From CAWHPS01 sp963831235 (lineage in GTDB: Bacteria > Fibrobacterota > OXYB2-FULL-49-7 > JAEUSG01): a stretch of 19,834 nt of DNA. How positions within the stretch are numbered: the first letter of the stretch is position 1; each line of letters starts with the position of its first letter. This document shows positions 6,515-13,171 of the stretch, in pieces. The position numbers were made by a program, and so were the translations under genes. Below the pieces are notes generated by a model. It worked only from the letters and a program-made list of their open reading frames with translations. It was not told the origin of the DNA and did not search any database. Location of the stretch: assembly GCA_963831235.1 (NCBI GenBank), contig CAWHPS010000014.1, positions 1-19,834 on the forward strand, in the 5' to 3' direction.

Positions 6515-6560
6515 TCCCCCCCCCCTCTCCGCTATGTAGGAAGTCAATAGGAAAAAGGGG
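6515..6560. repeat. Poly-C / GTCAATA repeat motif, copy 1
   Basis: A run of about 11 C, then CTCTCC, followed by AAGTCAATAGGAAAAAGGGG. It is the most degenerate of three related motifs (also 7438-7480 and 8387-8430). The rest of the gap between 6370 and 6604 shows nothing recognisable. Confidence 0.4.
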
Positions 6561-6604
6561 CTTGCCTTCTTTTTTATTTTAATTCAGAATAACCTTCATT
6601 TTTT

Positions 6605-6934
6605 TTAGCGCGACAGCCGCATCAGTAATATGGCTTCCAAATCGCGGCGGCCATCCAGAATTGCGTTCACAATAACGTGCGTCCCGCGAACAGAATAGAT
6701 GATTCTATAATATTCAAAATGTATTTCACGATATCCTGAAATACCGATATCCGCCAGTTCAGGTACGATATGGCCCCGATACGGATAATTTTCGAGTGTT
6801 GCGCATTTCGTTTCTAACGCATTGTTCTTTTGCACTGCCCGGATACGACCGCATTCCTCCAAATAAAAAAGCGAGGCTTCGAGCAAATCCAATTTGGCAT
6901 GATCGGTTAATCTGACCGTGAATTTACCCGCCAT
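6605..6934 (-). CDS. ParE/RelE-superfamily toxin
   Basis: This 109-residue protein belongs to the RelE/ParE fold. Its layout is typical: an N-terminal strand and helix (KFTVRLTDHAKLDLLEASLF), a second helix, then LENYPYRGHIVPELADIGIS, GYREIHFEYYRIIYSV and a last strand with VNAILDGRRDLEAIL. I chose the ATG at 6934 because it begins one base after the phd-like stop codon; a longer frame from 6973 would overlap the antitoxin by 38 bases. ParE members act on gyrase and RelE members on ribosome-bound mRNA; the sequence alone does not decide. No damage is visible. Confidence 0.85.
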   Translation of the reverse strand: MAGKFTVRLTDHAKLDLLEASLFYLEECGRIRAVQKNNALETKCATLENYPYRGHIVPELADIGISGYREIHFEYYRIIYSVRGTHVIVNAILDGRRDLEAILLMRLSR

Positions 6935-6935
6935 T

Positions 6936-7214
6936 TCAACAAGCCGCCTGAAGTTTTCTACGGACTTCGGCAAACGCCTTGTTCAAAGACGTTACTCGGC
7001 CGGCTGCCACATCCTGTTCACCCATCAGTAGAATCCTGAGCATGGCAACGGATTTCCGCATCTTCTCCCATGACGCGACATCCTGGACAACCAGGCATGC
7101 CTTGCCCCTTTGGGTGATAACATAGGAGACCGGATGACGCAGGGAATCCTTGATGATTCGGGCGGCATTTGATTTTAGATAGCTTACCGGTTTTACACTC
7201 TCTTTAAGATTCAT
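6936..7214 (-). CDS. Phd/YefM-family antitoxin
   Basis: The protein has 92 residues. The Phd/YefM N-terminal DNA-binding part is plain (VKPVSYLKSNAARIIKDSLR, then PVSYVITQRGKACLVVQDVA), followed by a toxin-binding helical C-terminus. AAAGGGG lies 6 bases before the ATG. The stop codon is one base from the toxin start, so the two are translationally coupled. A 20-base inverted repeat just upstream (7231-7250) is the expected autoregulatory operator. Confidence 0.9.
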   Translation of the reverse strand: MNLKESVKPVSYLKSNAARIIKDSLRHPVSYVITQRGKACLVVQDVASWEKMRKSVAMLRILLMGEQDVAAGRVTSLNKAFAEVRRKLQAAC

Positions 7215-7230
7215 CGACTACCCCTTTCTA

Positions 7231-7250
7231 TTGGACTAAATATAGTCCAA
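7231..7250. promoter_or_regulatory. Likely Phd/YefM operator
   Basis: TTGGACTA and TAGTCCAA arms flank an AATA centre, 16 bases before the phd-like start. The position suits binding by the antitoxin dimer over the promoter. The remaining gap to 7466 is GC-richer with C runs and no gene that I can support. Confidence 0.6.
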
Positions 7251-7437
7251 TTATGGTCTGATTCGCAACCCCTCCCGTTATTTCGGGCGCAGGACGGCAA
7301 TTGCGCGGAAATGAATGCGCATCGCCCCAGCCCCCAGCCCCTTATCGGATGTGAGCATGGCAATGTCGGCCTTTCGTTAGATTCGTCGATCCCGCCGGGA
7401 GCCCCTTATCTTCCCACCTCTTAACTTTCAACTTCTT

Positions 7438-7480
7438 CCCCCCCTCTCTCCACCATTATCTTATTGTCAATAAGGAGAAA
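7438..7480. repeat. Poly-C / ATTGTCAATA repeat motif, copy 2
   Basis: A run of 7 C, then CTCTCTCCACCATTATCTTA, then TTGTCAATAAGGAGA. It matches 8387-8430 closely (CATTATNTTATTGTCAATA) and overlaps the 3' end of the membrane-protein fragment at 7467. Confidence 0.5.
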
Positions 7481-7838
7481 TGGCAGGCGGTGAGGTCTCT
7501 TCTTCCTCCGCAACCTCCTGCATTTCCTCCATTTCTTCGCGGGCTTTTTGAGACCTTACCATCATGAATACGAGAACCAGAGGAGGAATGACCATGCTCT
7601 TCTGGCGGATGGTTAACCCGAAGTTGGTGTAGGACATGCCGAGTAGTATGGAGGCCATTATGATATAAACAACCCAGGTGTATTTGTAATCAACATCCTT
7701 AAAACGTCTGAAATAGCGCCAATTCATTTTGATGTAAATCAATAACGCGTTGTAAATTAGATATCCGCGCAAATCCCAATCCAGCGGCAGATGTGAAACA
7801 CAATGGCCTTGTTCTTCAAACTCTGTAGAGAGTATCAC
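7467..7838 (-). pseudogene. Chimeric fragment: unknown peptide joined to polymerase-like C-terminus
   Basis: This open frame of 123 codons starts with GTG. Residues about 8-27 (EEQGHCVSHLPLDWDLRGY) match a peptide also found at 14464-14550 (KNQGHRVLHLPLDWNLPEY). From about residue 30 it aligns with the last 80 residues of the membrane protein at 14646-15931: two membrane segments (YTWVVYIIMASILLGMSY and the stretch around MVIPPLVLVFMM) and a Glu-rich tail ending in PY. The N-terminal 300 residues of that protein are absent, so I treat it as a relic fused by rearrangement. Expression as a small membrane protein is possible but unsupported. Confidence 0.65.
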
Positions 7839-8108
7839 ATAACACGATAAATATCGTTATGGTGGCCTATATATTTTAGGCAGGCTTTTTGGGCGCCTGT
7901 AAACTCAAAGATTATTCTGTAATGTATGTCCACACGAAAACTCCAGGCATTTAAGTCTTTCGGATGCAACTTCTCGATCCTTAAGTCCAAGATGAAATGA
8001 GTTTGCTCTAAAAATACATGTCTTTTTATCAGCTTTTAACTGGATTTGCCTTGGCAGCTTTTTAAATAACTCGTCAAAGGTGGCGGTTGTAAGAACTTCA
8101 ATTATCAG
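7835..8108 (-). pseudogene. RelE/ParE-like toxin gene with a one-base frameshift
   Basis: Frame one reads IEVLTTATFDELFKKLPRQI and TCIFRANSFHL. Frame two continues DLRIEKLHPKDLNAWSFRVD, then HYRIIFEFTG and YIGHHNDIYRVM before a stop. Together they form a typical 90-residue RelE-superfamily toxin (the LKGLWSFRVDYRYRIIFEF pattern). Removing one G in CTTGGACTTAAGG would restore the frame. The start overlaps the end of the antitoxin gene; CTG at 8108 or a nearby ATT are candidates. The length (3n+1) agrees with one inserted base. A sequencing error could produce the same picture. Confidence 0.75.
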
Positions 8109-8289
8109 CTATTTCCATTAACGATTTACGCTTTTTTATCGCCCCTTTCTGTATATCCATATCAGATGCTTTTAATGATTCAATAAATTTAGGGCTATAA
8201 AACCCGCCAATATCCAGCAGATTTTCAAATTGTTGCTTATCAATTTCCAGAAACATCTTTCGCCTTGTACGCCTGAGAATAGCGGTCAT
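8098..8289 (-). CDS. Antitoxin-like protein paired with the frameshifted RelE-like toxin
   Basis: The protein has 63 residues: basic N-terminus (TAILRRTRRKMF), then LEIDKQQFENLLDIGGFYSP, then a helical lysine-rich end (IQKGAIKKRKSLMEIADN). An AGAGGTG motif precedes the ATG. It overlaps the toxin start by about 11 bases, the common antitoxin-first arrangement. The domain family is not one I can name. The frame is intact although the toxin is broken. Confidence 0.6.
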   Translation of the reverse strand: MTAILRRTRRKMFLEIDKQQFENLLDIGGFYSPKFIESLKASDMDIQKGAIKKRKSLMEIADN

Positions 8290-8386
8290 TTTTCACCTCT
8301 TTATTCAACTTATTTTCTATGGCATAATATATAAGTGATGCGCAGGAAAGATATTTGTCTTTTTGTCTATGATGGGCGAAAACAGC

Positions 8387-8430
8387 ACCCCCCTCGCCCC
8401 TCCATTATTTTATTGTCAATAGGGAGAGGG
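8387..8430. repeat. Poly-C / ATTGTCAATA repeat motif, copy 3
   Basis: CCCCCCTCGCCCCTCCATTA, then TTTTATTGTCAATA, then GGGAGAGGGGG. The two ends are partly complementary (CCCCTC and GAGGGG), so it could fold. It ends 8 bases before copy B of the four-hairpin element. Between 8290 and 8386 I see nothing definite. Confidence 0.5.
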
Positions 8431-8437
8431 GGCTGGC

Positions 8438-8776
8438 AATGCCGTTGACTTATGATTGACAAATGCCAAGCAGTCGGGATATCCTTGTTTTAACTCTTTT
8501 TCTTTTACTCAAACTTCTACCTGGCTGCTATTTGACCGGCGGCACTGAGGCCGCCGGCTGTTAAATTATTTTCGTTTTTTTGTGCGAGGCCAGAGACGGC
8601 CTCGCATTCAGCTGTAGTCTTTTTTTTATTTCCACCGAGCCGTCTCTGGCTCGGTGCCATAAACAGCCAACCATCAGACCAGCCGGCGGCCACCGTGCCG
8701 CCGGACAAATTGAGGGAAGTTCACAAGGTTTTTAGACGTCTTAAATGTCATATATCAAGCTTAAGTCAACGGCATT
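8438..8776. repeat. Four-hairpin element, copy B
   Basis: This 339-bp element has terminal inverted repeats (AATGCCGTTGACTTATGATT on the left; the right end reads AATGCCGTTGACTTAAGC on the minus strand). Inside are four 22-nt hairpins with 8-bp stems and 6-nt loops. H1 is 8536-8557 (loop ACTGAG). H2 is 8584-8605 (loop AGAGAC). H3 is 8634-8655 (loop GTCTCT). H4 is 8683-8704 (loop CACCGT). Starts are 48, 50 and 49 bases apart. Spacers are AT-rich with T runs. H1 and H4 share stems CCGGCGGC / GCCGCCGG. A 63-codon frame on the minus strand is a by-product of the hairpins, not a gene. It accounts for most of the gap 8290-8846. Confidence 0.9.
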
Positions 8777-8846
8777 GCGGGGGGAGATATCCTTTCATAA
8801 CAATCAACCTGATTGATTGTCAGCAAAATAATAGTAATTTAATACC

Positions 8847-9133
8847 ATGAATACGGTTTATATAGAAACAACCCTCGTTTGCACGAAACGTCCACAACTG
8901 TTGAACTGGCTAAAAAGTATGTCAAGCTGTTACAATTACCTCCAAAAGCCTCACTGGATGCATTTCATCTCGCTTTTGCAGTTGAATATGAAATGGATTT
9001 CATGTTAACATGGAACTGCCGGCATATTCTAAATGGACAAACCCTTCTCAAACTGAAGGACTATAATTTAAAAAATTTATTGTCTCTACCCATTGTCCTT
9101 TCAACTCAGGAACTTATACCTGAAAATTCATAA
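8847..9133 (+). pseudogene. PIN toxin gene with a 190-bp internal deletion
   Basis: The gene starts exactly like the intact copy (MNTVYIETT), then jumps to the sequence equivalent to 4826 onward. The bases matching 4636-4825 are missing; 190 is not a multiple of three, so the remaining C-terminal part (ALDAFHLAFAVEYEMDFMLT in the homologous frame, here with SLDAF) is out of frame with the start. The second acidic ligand (DE of VIDEIS) is deleted. No RNase can be made from the original start. The downstream antitoxin is intact. Confidence 0.9.
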
Positions 9134-9146
9134 CAAGGAATTCTTT

Positions 9147-9326
9147 ATGAAAACTATTGATCCAGTTTTACGGGAAATTTATAAAGCTAGAGAAGAAACC
9201 GCTGCTGAATCCGGTTTTGACATCGACAAGATGGCGTCGAAAATACTGGAAAATGAGAAAAAAGGGCAAAATATTATTACACATAAAACAAGCATTGCAA
9301 AACATAGAAAACATGCATTGGCATAA
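9147..9326 (+). CDS. Antitoxin-like small protein, second copy
   Basis: This 59-residue protein differs from the one at 5100-5279 at only three positions (Ile7 to Val, Ile18 to Thr, Thr51 to Ala). AAGGAA precedes the ATG, 13 bases after the toxin remnant's stop. It now stands without a working toxin in cis, but it could neutralise the toxin made from copy 1 because the proteins are nearly the same. Confidence 0.75.
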   Translation: MKTIDPVLREIYKAREETAAESGFDIDKMASKILENEKKGQNIITHKTSIAKHRKHALA

Positions 9327-9430
9327 TACTACTCCAGCTACATTTCTTATTTATCTGTTTCAAGTCAAAAGCTTAAAAAGATCCTGTTGTTTCTTTCATT
9401 CGTAAAGTCCGTGTTAGATTATTTTGCATA

Positions 9431-10843
9431 TCAGCTTTTTGATATTTTCCAGGATCCACCTTTTGCCGGACCAACCCTCTGTATCAAGCCGCTTGATTTT
9501 AGATCTTTGATATGGCGAAGAACTGTACGCTTGTTAACACCAAGCAATTCTGAAATCTCTGCGATATTAATTTGAGGGTTATTTTTTATAAAATTCAGTA
9601 TGCGTTGACCCGTCAAGTGCATTTTGTTCGGTGACATTTTCGGTGACATTTTCGGTGACATTTTCGGTGACATTTTCGGTGACATTTTCGGTGACATTTT
9701 CGGTGACATTTTCGGTGACATTTCATTACTATTATTCAAAATAAGATGACTGAAAAATATTACCATCAAGCCTGTACTATTATATTCAAAAACCGGAGGC
9801 TTTGTGCCAAAAGCAGCGCATTCTCCAATCACCTTATCAATGCCTCTGCCCCATGCTTCGATTATGCCTGCTCGAAAAAAAGCATTTGCTATCAAAGGAT
9901 TATAAGGGATGGAAGGATGCTTACGCATAAGATCATCTATGGTCCAATTGTCCGGCAATCGGCCATTATTCCAGATATATATTTTATCATCATAAACGCT
10001 AATCTGGACCGGAACACTACTACTGTAATCCTTATGCGTGACAGAATTCAAGAGCGCCTCGCGCAACGCTTCTTGTGGATATGGATATGTTTCTATTCTA
10101 TGTATGCCGTTATAGGAAATACCAGCAGAAAGGTATTTTGTAAAAAGTAGATCCATAGTCTTTTCGACTTGTTCAAAAAGCGTACCATGAATTTCGTTCT
10201 GAAACAATAAATCGCTGTCAGTCTTGAAACGGCCGATTTTTATATATGCACCGGTAACATATTTTTCAGGGTCCGGATGAAATAAAAGAATTGCAGCTCG
10301 TTTCAAATATGAGCCTTCAAAAAGAAGCAATTTCTTCAACAGGTTTATATCATTTTCTTCTATTATGTCTTTTGACAGGCGGTTACTTTCCGCTGCTTCG
10401 TGACGGAAATATTTAAGGGTGTCTTGCTTTAAGTCAATAGCCTTAATGTGTGGCATAGGGACGCTGTCCCAATGTTTGCCTTGCTTGCGAAGGATAAAAG
10501 TATCAAGTGCCGCCCCCTTTAATTCCTGTTTGGTGCTTCCGCTGCGGTAATAGTACTGTCCTTTGTAACTGACCGGATATGGGTATGGCTCCACAACTAT
10601 TTCCAGAAATTCGATCTTACCGGAATGCTTTAAATTGACATCAACCATAATGCCAAGAATATCGCGGATTTTATTGGGTATTTCTTCAAGCAACCGGGCA
10701 GAATCAGAAACACCGATTGTTTTTCCTTTATCGTTTCGGCCAATGACTAAAACACCACCCTGGGCATTCGCAAAACCACTTATCCATTTTATATACTCAT
10801 CACGCCAAGATTCTTTAAATTCGATAATTTGTGACTCTTTCAT
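9431..10843 (-). CDS. AlbA_2 / HATPase_c_4 ATP-binding protein with MSPK repeats and winged helix
   Basis: This 470-residue protein is of the COG2865 type (often named after schlafen AlbA_2 or RecG-like). The AlbA_2 domain covers about residues 1-130 (IIEFKESW, FANAQGGVLVIGRND, YYYRSGSTKQEL). The GHKL ATPase-like part has EALREALLNSVTHKDY as N box and EAWGRGIDKVIGE as G box. A linker of eight Met-Ser-Pro-Lys/Asn units follows, then a C-terminal winged helix (EISELLGVNKRTVLRHI). I start at the ATG at 10843 because GGAGGA lies 5 bases upstream; a frame from 10873 adds ten residues. Such proteins are thought to be ATP-dependent regulators and are common in mobile or defence regions. No substrate is known. 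It converges on the TA pair. Confidence 0.9.
   Translation of the reverse strand: MKESQIIEFKESWRDEYIKWISGFANAQGGVLVIGRNDKGKTIGVSDSARLLEEIPNKIRDILGIMVDVNLKHSGKIEFLEIVVEPYPYPVSYKGQYYYRSGSTKQELKGAALDTFILRKQGKHWDSVPMPHIKAIDLKQDTLKYFRHEAAESNRLSKDIIEENDINLLKKLLLFEGSYLKRAAILLFHPDPEKYVTGAYIKIGRFKTDSDLLFQNEIHGTLFEQVEKTMDLLFTKYLSAGISYNGIHRIETYPYPQEALREALLNSVTHKDYSSSVPVQISVYDDKIYIWNNGRLPDNWTIDDLMRKHPSIPYNPLIANAFFRAGIIEAWGRGIDKVIGECAAFGTKPPVFEYNSTGLMVIFFSHLILNNSNEMSPKMSPKMSPKMSPKMSPKMSPKMSPKMSPNKMHLTGQRILNFIKNNPQINIAEISELLGVNKRTVLRHIKDLKSSGLIQRVGPAKGGSWKISKS
9626..9721 (-). repeat. 12-bp coding minisatellite (eight MSPK/MSPN units)
   Basis: The plus-strand unit ACATTTTCGGTG repeats eight times almost perfectly and encodes Met-Ser-Pro-Lys on the minus strand (the last unit ends in Asn). 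The equivalent tract in copy 1 (about 5579-5610) retains under three units before it is cut. Number differences at constant frame indicate slippage or unequal exchange. It links the ATPase part to the winged helix. Confidence 0.95.
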
Positions 10844-10881
10844 TGATTCCTCCAACGGACCACTGAAAACCATTTAGATAC

Positions 10882-12012
10882 TTAACACGAATGAATTCCA
10901 GATGATTTACTCAGCTTTTTACAATACACCTCCACCCACAAATCCACAATTTTCCTGTCGTCAAAATGGTCGAGTATTCTTCTATACCCGGCTAACCCGA
11001 ACCTTTTGCAAAGCGCTGCATCATGCGCAAGTTTAAGAATGAAAGGAGCGATCTCCTGCAACAGCCCAAGAAAACCCGTTTCGTTGTTGACAACAAGCTC
11101 ATTTGTTCCTGGAACATCAGTTGCAACAACAGGTTTCTTAAGTGCCATGGATTCCATAAGCCCGCGCGGAAGTCCTTCTTTTTCTGATGTCAAAACAGCG
11201 ATATCCGATTTATATATAAGAGAGTGAATATATGGTGTATAAACAATAGAAATGCTATCTGATAACTCCATTGTTTTGACAAGTGCAAGAAGTCGCTCTT
11301 CCTCCTCCCCTTTACCCGCAATAATACATTCTACATCAACCCTGTTTTCCTTAAGGCCGGCAACAACCTCAATTAACTTTTCCAGCCGTTTTACCGGCTC
11401 AAGGCGGGCCACACATAACAATTTAAGTTTCCTGGAATTAAAATATTTATCCACCTTATCAAGGTTTGTGATGGCATTTTTTTCTATTACATCAACATCA
11501 ACACCATTACCCTCAAAAATCGCTTTTGAAGAGAGTCCATTAATTTGCTTAAGGGTTTCAAAATCGCGGCGATTCTGAGAAAAAAGAACATGTCGGAACC
11601 GGGAAAATATCACTTCAAGAAACCTATATGTGGCATAAGGCAATTTATTTTGCCCAGGGCAAAAGGGCAATCCATGATATGTGTGACAAACCAATGGGGT
11701 TCTGGCAAGGAATGCTGCAACAGCACCGACTATACCGGCTTTAGCAGTATGCGTATGAACAACATCAAACCCATGCTTTTTAATAATCCAATAGAGCCGC
11801 CAAATGGAACAAATGTCATGGAAAGGATTAATTTTACGTGCAATATCAACTCGTATGAATTTGCAGGAAGGCTTGCGTGTTTCGGAAGAATCTTCGAATG
11901 AAGATGCAATGTATAAATCAATATCAGGATATGCGCTTAGCCTGCTGATTTTTGAGTTAAGGATTGTGACAACGCTTTGGTAGGTTGTAACAAGATGTAA
12001 GACTTTGATCAT
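10882..12012 (-). CDS. GT4-family glycosyltransferase
   Basis: This 376-residue GT-B retaining glycosyltransferase transfers a sugar from a nucleotide donor to the growing lipid-linked glycan at the cytoplasmic membrane face. The N-terminal acceptor domain starts MIKVLHLVTTYQ and holds FDVVHTHTAKAGIVGAVAA and CHTYHGLPF. The C-terminal donor domain has LLCVARLEPVKRLEKLIEV (GT4 phosphate-binding region), IIAGKGEEEERL and the E-x7-E region SEKEGLPRGLMESMALKKP followed by VVATDVPGTNELV. The frame is complete. Fragments of relatives lie at 12992-13078, 13100-13160 and 14464-14587. Sugar specificity cannot be read. Confidence 0.92.
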   Translation of the reverse strand: MIKVLHLVTTYQSVVTILNSKISRLSAYPDIDLYIASSFEDSSETRKPSCKFIRVDIARKINPFHDICSIWRLYWIIKKHGFDVVHTHTAKAGIVGAVAAFLARTPLVCHTYHGLPFCPGQNKLPYATYRFLEVIFSRFRHVLFSQNRRDFETLKQINGLSSKAIFEGNGVDVDVIEKNAITNLDKVDKYFNSRKLKLLCVARLEPVKRLEKLIEVVAGLKENRVDVECIIAGKGEEEERLLALVKTMELSDSISIVYTPYIHSLIYKSDIAVLTSEKEGLPRGLMESMALKKPVVATDVPGTNELVVNNETGFLGLLQEIAPFILKLAHDAALCKRFGLAGYRRILDHFDDRKIVDLWVEVYCKKLSKSSGIHSC

Positions 12013-12090
12013 TTTAATTAAAACCGCTCTGCTTCAATGTTGCGACAGAATATTAAAGGCAATAAAAGTGGCCCCATTCCCCGGCACACT

Positions 12091-12984
12091 TCAGACTAAT
12101 CCTTCCAACCTGCCCAGCATTTCAACCGCTCCAATTTCCATTCTTGAAAACGCGAACCATTTTTTACCGAGGTCTTTCAATGACGCTCCAAAGTGATAAA
12201 CGGCATTGTCGTCTATGATGATAAAGCGATCATGGGAATTCTTGAATTCTTTTATTTCAATAGCCGGATATTGCCCATTGAATTTCTCCACATCCAACGC
12301 CATTTGGCCTGAAATCACCTTTGTCAGAATGGTAACCTTCACCTGTGCATTACGTTTTGTGAGATGCACCAGAAGCGTATCATCGATAAAATTGTCTATG
12401 ATGATTATTGACTTCTTTGCCGTTCTGAAAAGATCGGACACAAAGAGATATGCATCAAAAATCTGACCATCGAAGAAAACACCCTGCCTAGGCTTGATTT
12501 CCTTTGCCTCTATAGCGTTGAATATTCTTTTGAATTTCCCATCCGATTCGCTCTTGTATTCAAACTGTCTCCGTTCAACGATGTCAAGTCTTTTGAAAAT
12601 CCTTGCGTTAACTGCGAGAAACTTACGCATAGCAACAAACGCCCGCATGATCTGTATGCTGACTTCTATTGCCCTTGGGCTGGTAAGCACCGCAGAAAGC
12701 GCTGCTACTCCCTGTTCTGTAAAAACCAGGGGTAACGAACCTCCCAAGTGCTGCTTTGATGGTATCGCATTTTGCGATACCATCAGCCTGACTTCATGTT
12801 CAGTAAGTTGAAACATGAAATCAGGGGGAAACCGTTTAATGTTTCGTTTTACCTGCTCCCTTAATCGTATGGGCTTAACATCGTAATAAAGCGCTAAATC
12901 TTTATCAAATACTACCTGAAAGCCACGTATAGAGAATATCCTGTCTTGGATTGCTTCCGGCTTTATCAAATCTTTTCCACTCAT
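12091..12984 (-). CDS. ORF6N-domain protein with PLD-like C-terminal domain
   Basis: The protein has 297 residues from the ATG at 12984 (GAAGG just upstream); a longer frame from 13044 starts inside the glycosyltransferase relic. Residues about 8-100 form an ORF6N domain, a phage/KilA-N-related DNA-binding module (RIFSIRGFQVVFDKDLALYY, NIKRFPPDFMFQLTEHE, LPLVFTEQGVAALSAVL). The C-terminal part is phospholipase D-like (KKSIIIIDNFIDDTLLVHL) with one HDRFIIID motif at 251-258 in place of canonical HxKxxxxD, then VYHFGASLKDLGKKWFAF. This combination is widespread and of unknown function. It is not a sugar gene and looks like a phage-derived insertion between glycosyltransferase pieces. Confidence 0.85.
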   Translation of the reverse strand: MSGKDLIKPEAIQDRIFSIRGFQVVFDKDLALYYDVKPIRLREQVKRNIKRFPPDFMFQLTEHEVRLMVSQNAIPSKQHLGGSLPLVFTEQGVAALSAVLTSPRAIEVSIQIMRAFVAMRKFLAVNARIFKRLDIVERRQFEYKSESDGKFKRIFNAIEAKEIKPRQGVFFDGQIFDAYLFVSDLFRTAKKSIIIIDNFIDDTLLVHLTKRNAQVKVTILTKVISGQMALDVEKFNGQYPAIEIKEFKNSHDRFIIIDDNAVYHFGASLKDLGKKWFAFSRMEIGAVEMLGRLEGLV

Positions 12985-12991
12985 ACCGCCT

Positions 12992-13078
12992 TCATTTGTT
13001 AAATATGACCCTGCTAATTTTTGAGTTAAGGATTGTGACAACACTTTGGTAGGATGTATCGAGATGAAGTATCTTCAT
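12992..13078 (-). pseudogene. 5' scrap of a GT4 glycosyltransferase gene
   Basis: The frame MKILHLDTSYQSVVTILNSK followed by ISR matches the start of the gene at 10882-12012 (MIKVLHLVTTYQSVVTILNS, KISR), then departs and stops after 28 codons. At DNA level 13009-13066 repeats 11941-11998 with few differences. The repeat pair brackets the ORF6N gene. Confidence 0.8.
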
Positions 13079-13099
13079 AATTTGATATTTTGCGAGGAT

Positions 13100-13160
13100 G
13101 CCAACTAGAACCGATCACAAAGCGCGGCATCACGCCCAAGCGTATGAATGAAAGGCGCTA
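13100..13160 (-). pseudogene. 3' scrap of a GT4 glycosyltransferase gene
   Basis: The minus strand reads APFIHTLGRDAALCDRF before a stop codon, equivalent to APFILKLAHDAALCKRF near the C-terminus of the gene at 10882-12012 (about 11000-11060). It lies upstream of the 5' scrap, in the wrong order for one gene with an internal deletion, so at least two former copies are implied. Confidence 0.7.
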
Positions 13161-13171
13161 GTCGAGACTGC

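Larger units (their letters stand above)
8811..9657. repeat. Duplicated segment, copy 2 (deleted PIN toxin, full AlbA_2 gene)
   Basis: This is the homologue of 4573-5610. Relative to copy 1 it lacks 190 bases in the toxin gene but continues into the complete AlbA_2/HATPase gene. Antitoxin and winged-helix parts are near identical between copies. The left end begins 34 bases after hairpin element copy B. Confidence 0.85.

Noticed and set aside
8557..8630. Rho-independent terminators at the hairpins followed by T runs
   Set aside because: Some hairpins are followed by T-rich spacers, but not directly at the stem, and they are not positioned at the ends of genes. A terminator effect is possible but cannot be claimed.
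8517..8708. A 63-codon frame on the minus strand in element copy B
   Set aside because: It covers all four hairpins, is low in normal coding features and is not conserved in frame in copy C.
9600..9725. CRISPR-like direct repeats
   Set aside because: The 12-bp units are tandem with no spacers and are in frame within a protein-coding gene, so this is a coding minisatellite.
9746..10150. A 134-codon plus-strand open frame
   Set aside because: It lies antisense to the clearly coding AlbA_2/HATPase gene and shows no domain pattern or ribosome binding site.
11006..11901. Plus-strand open frames of 73-118 codons
   Set aside because: They are antisense to the well-supported GT4 glycosyltransferase gene.
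12091..13044. The ORF6N gene as sign of a resident prophage
   Set aside because: No phage structural, integrase or lysis genes are near it. One ORF6N gene among sugar genes does not support a prophage.
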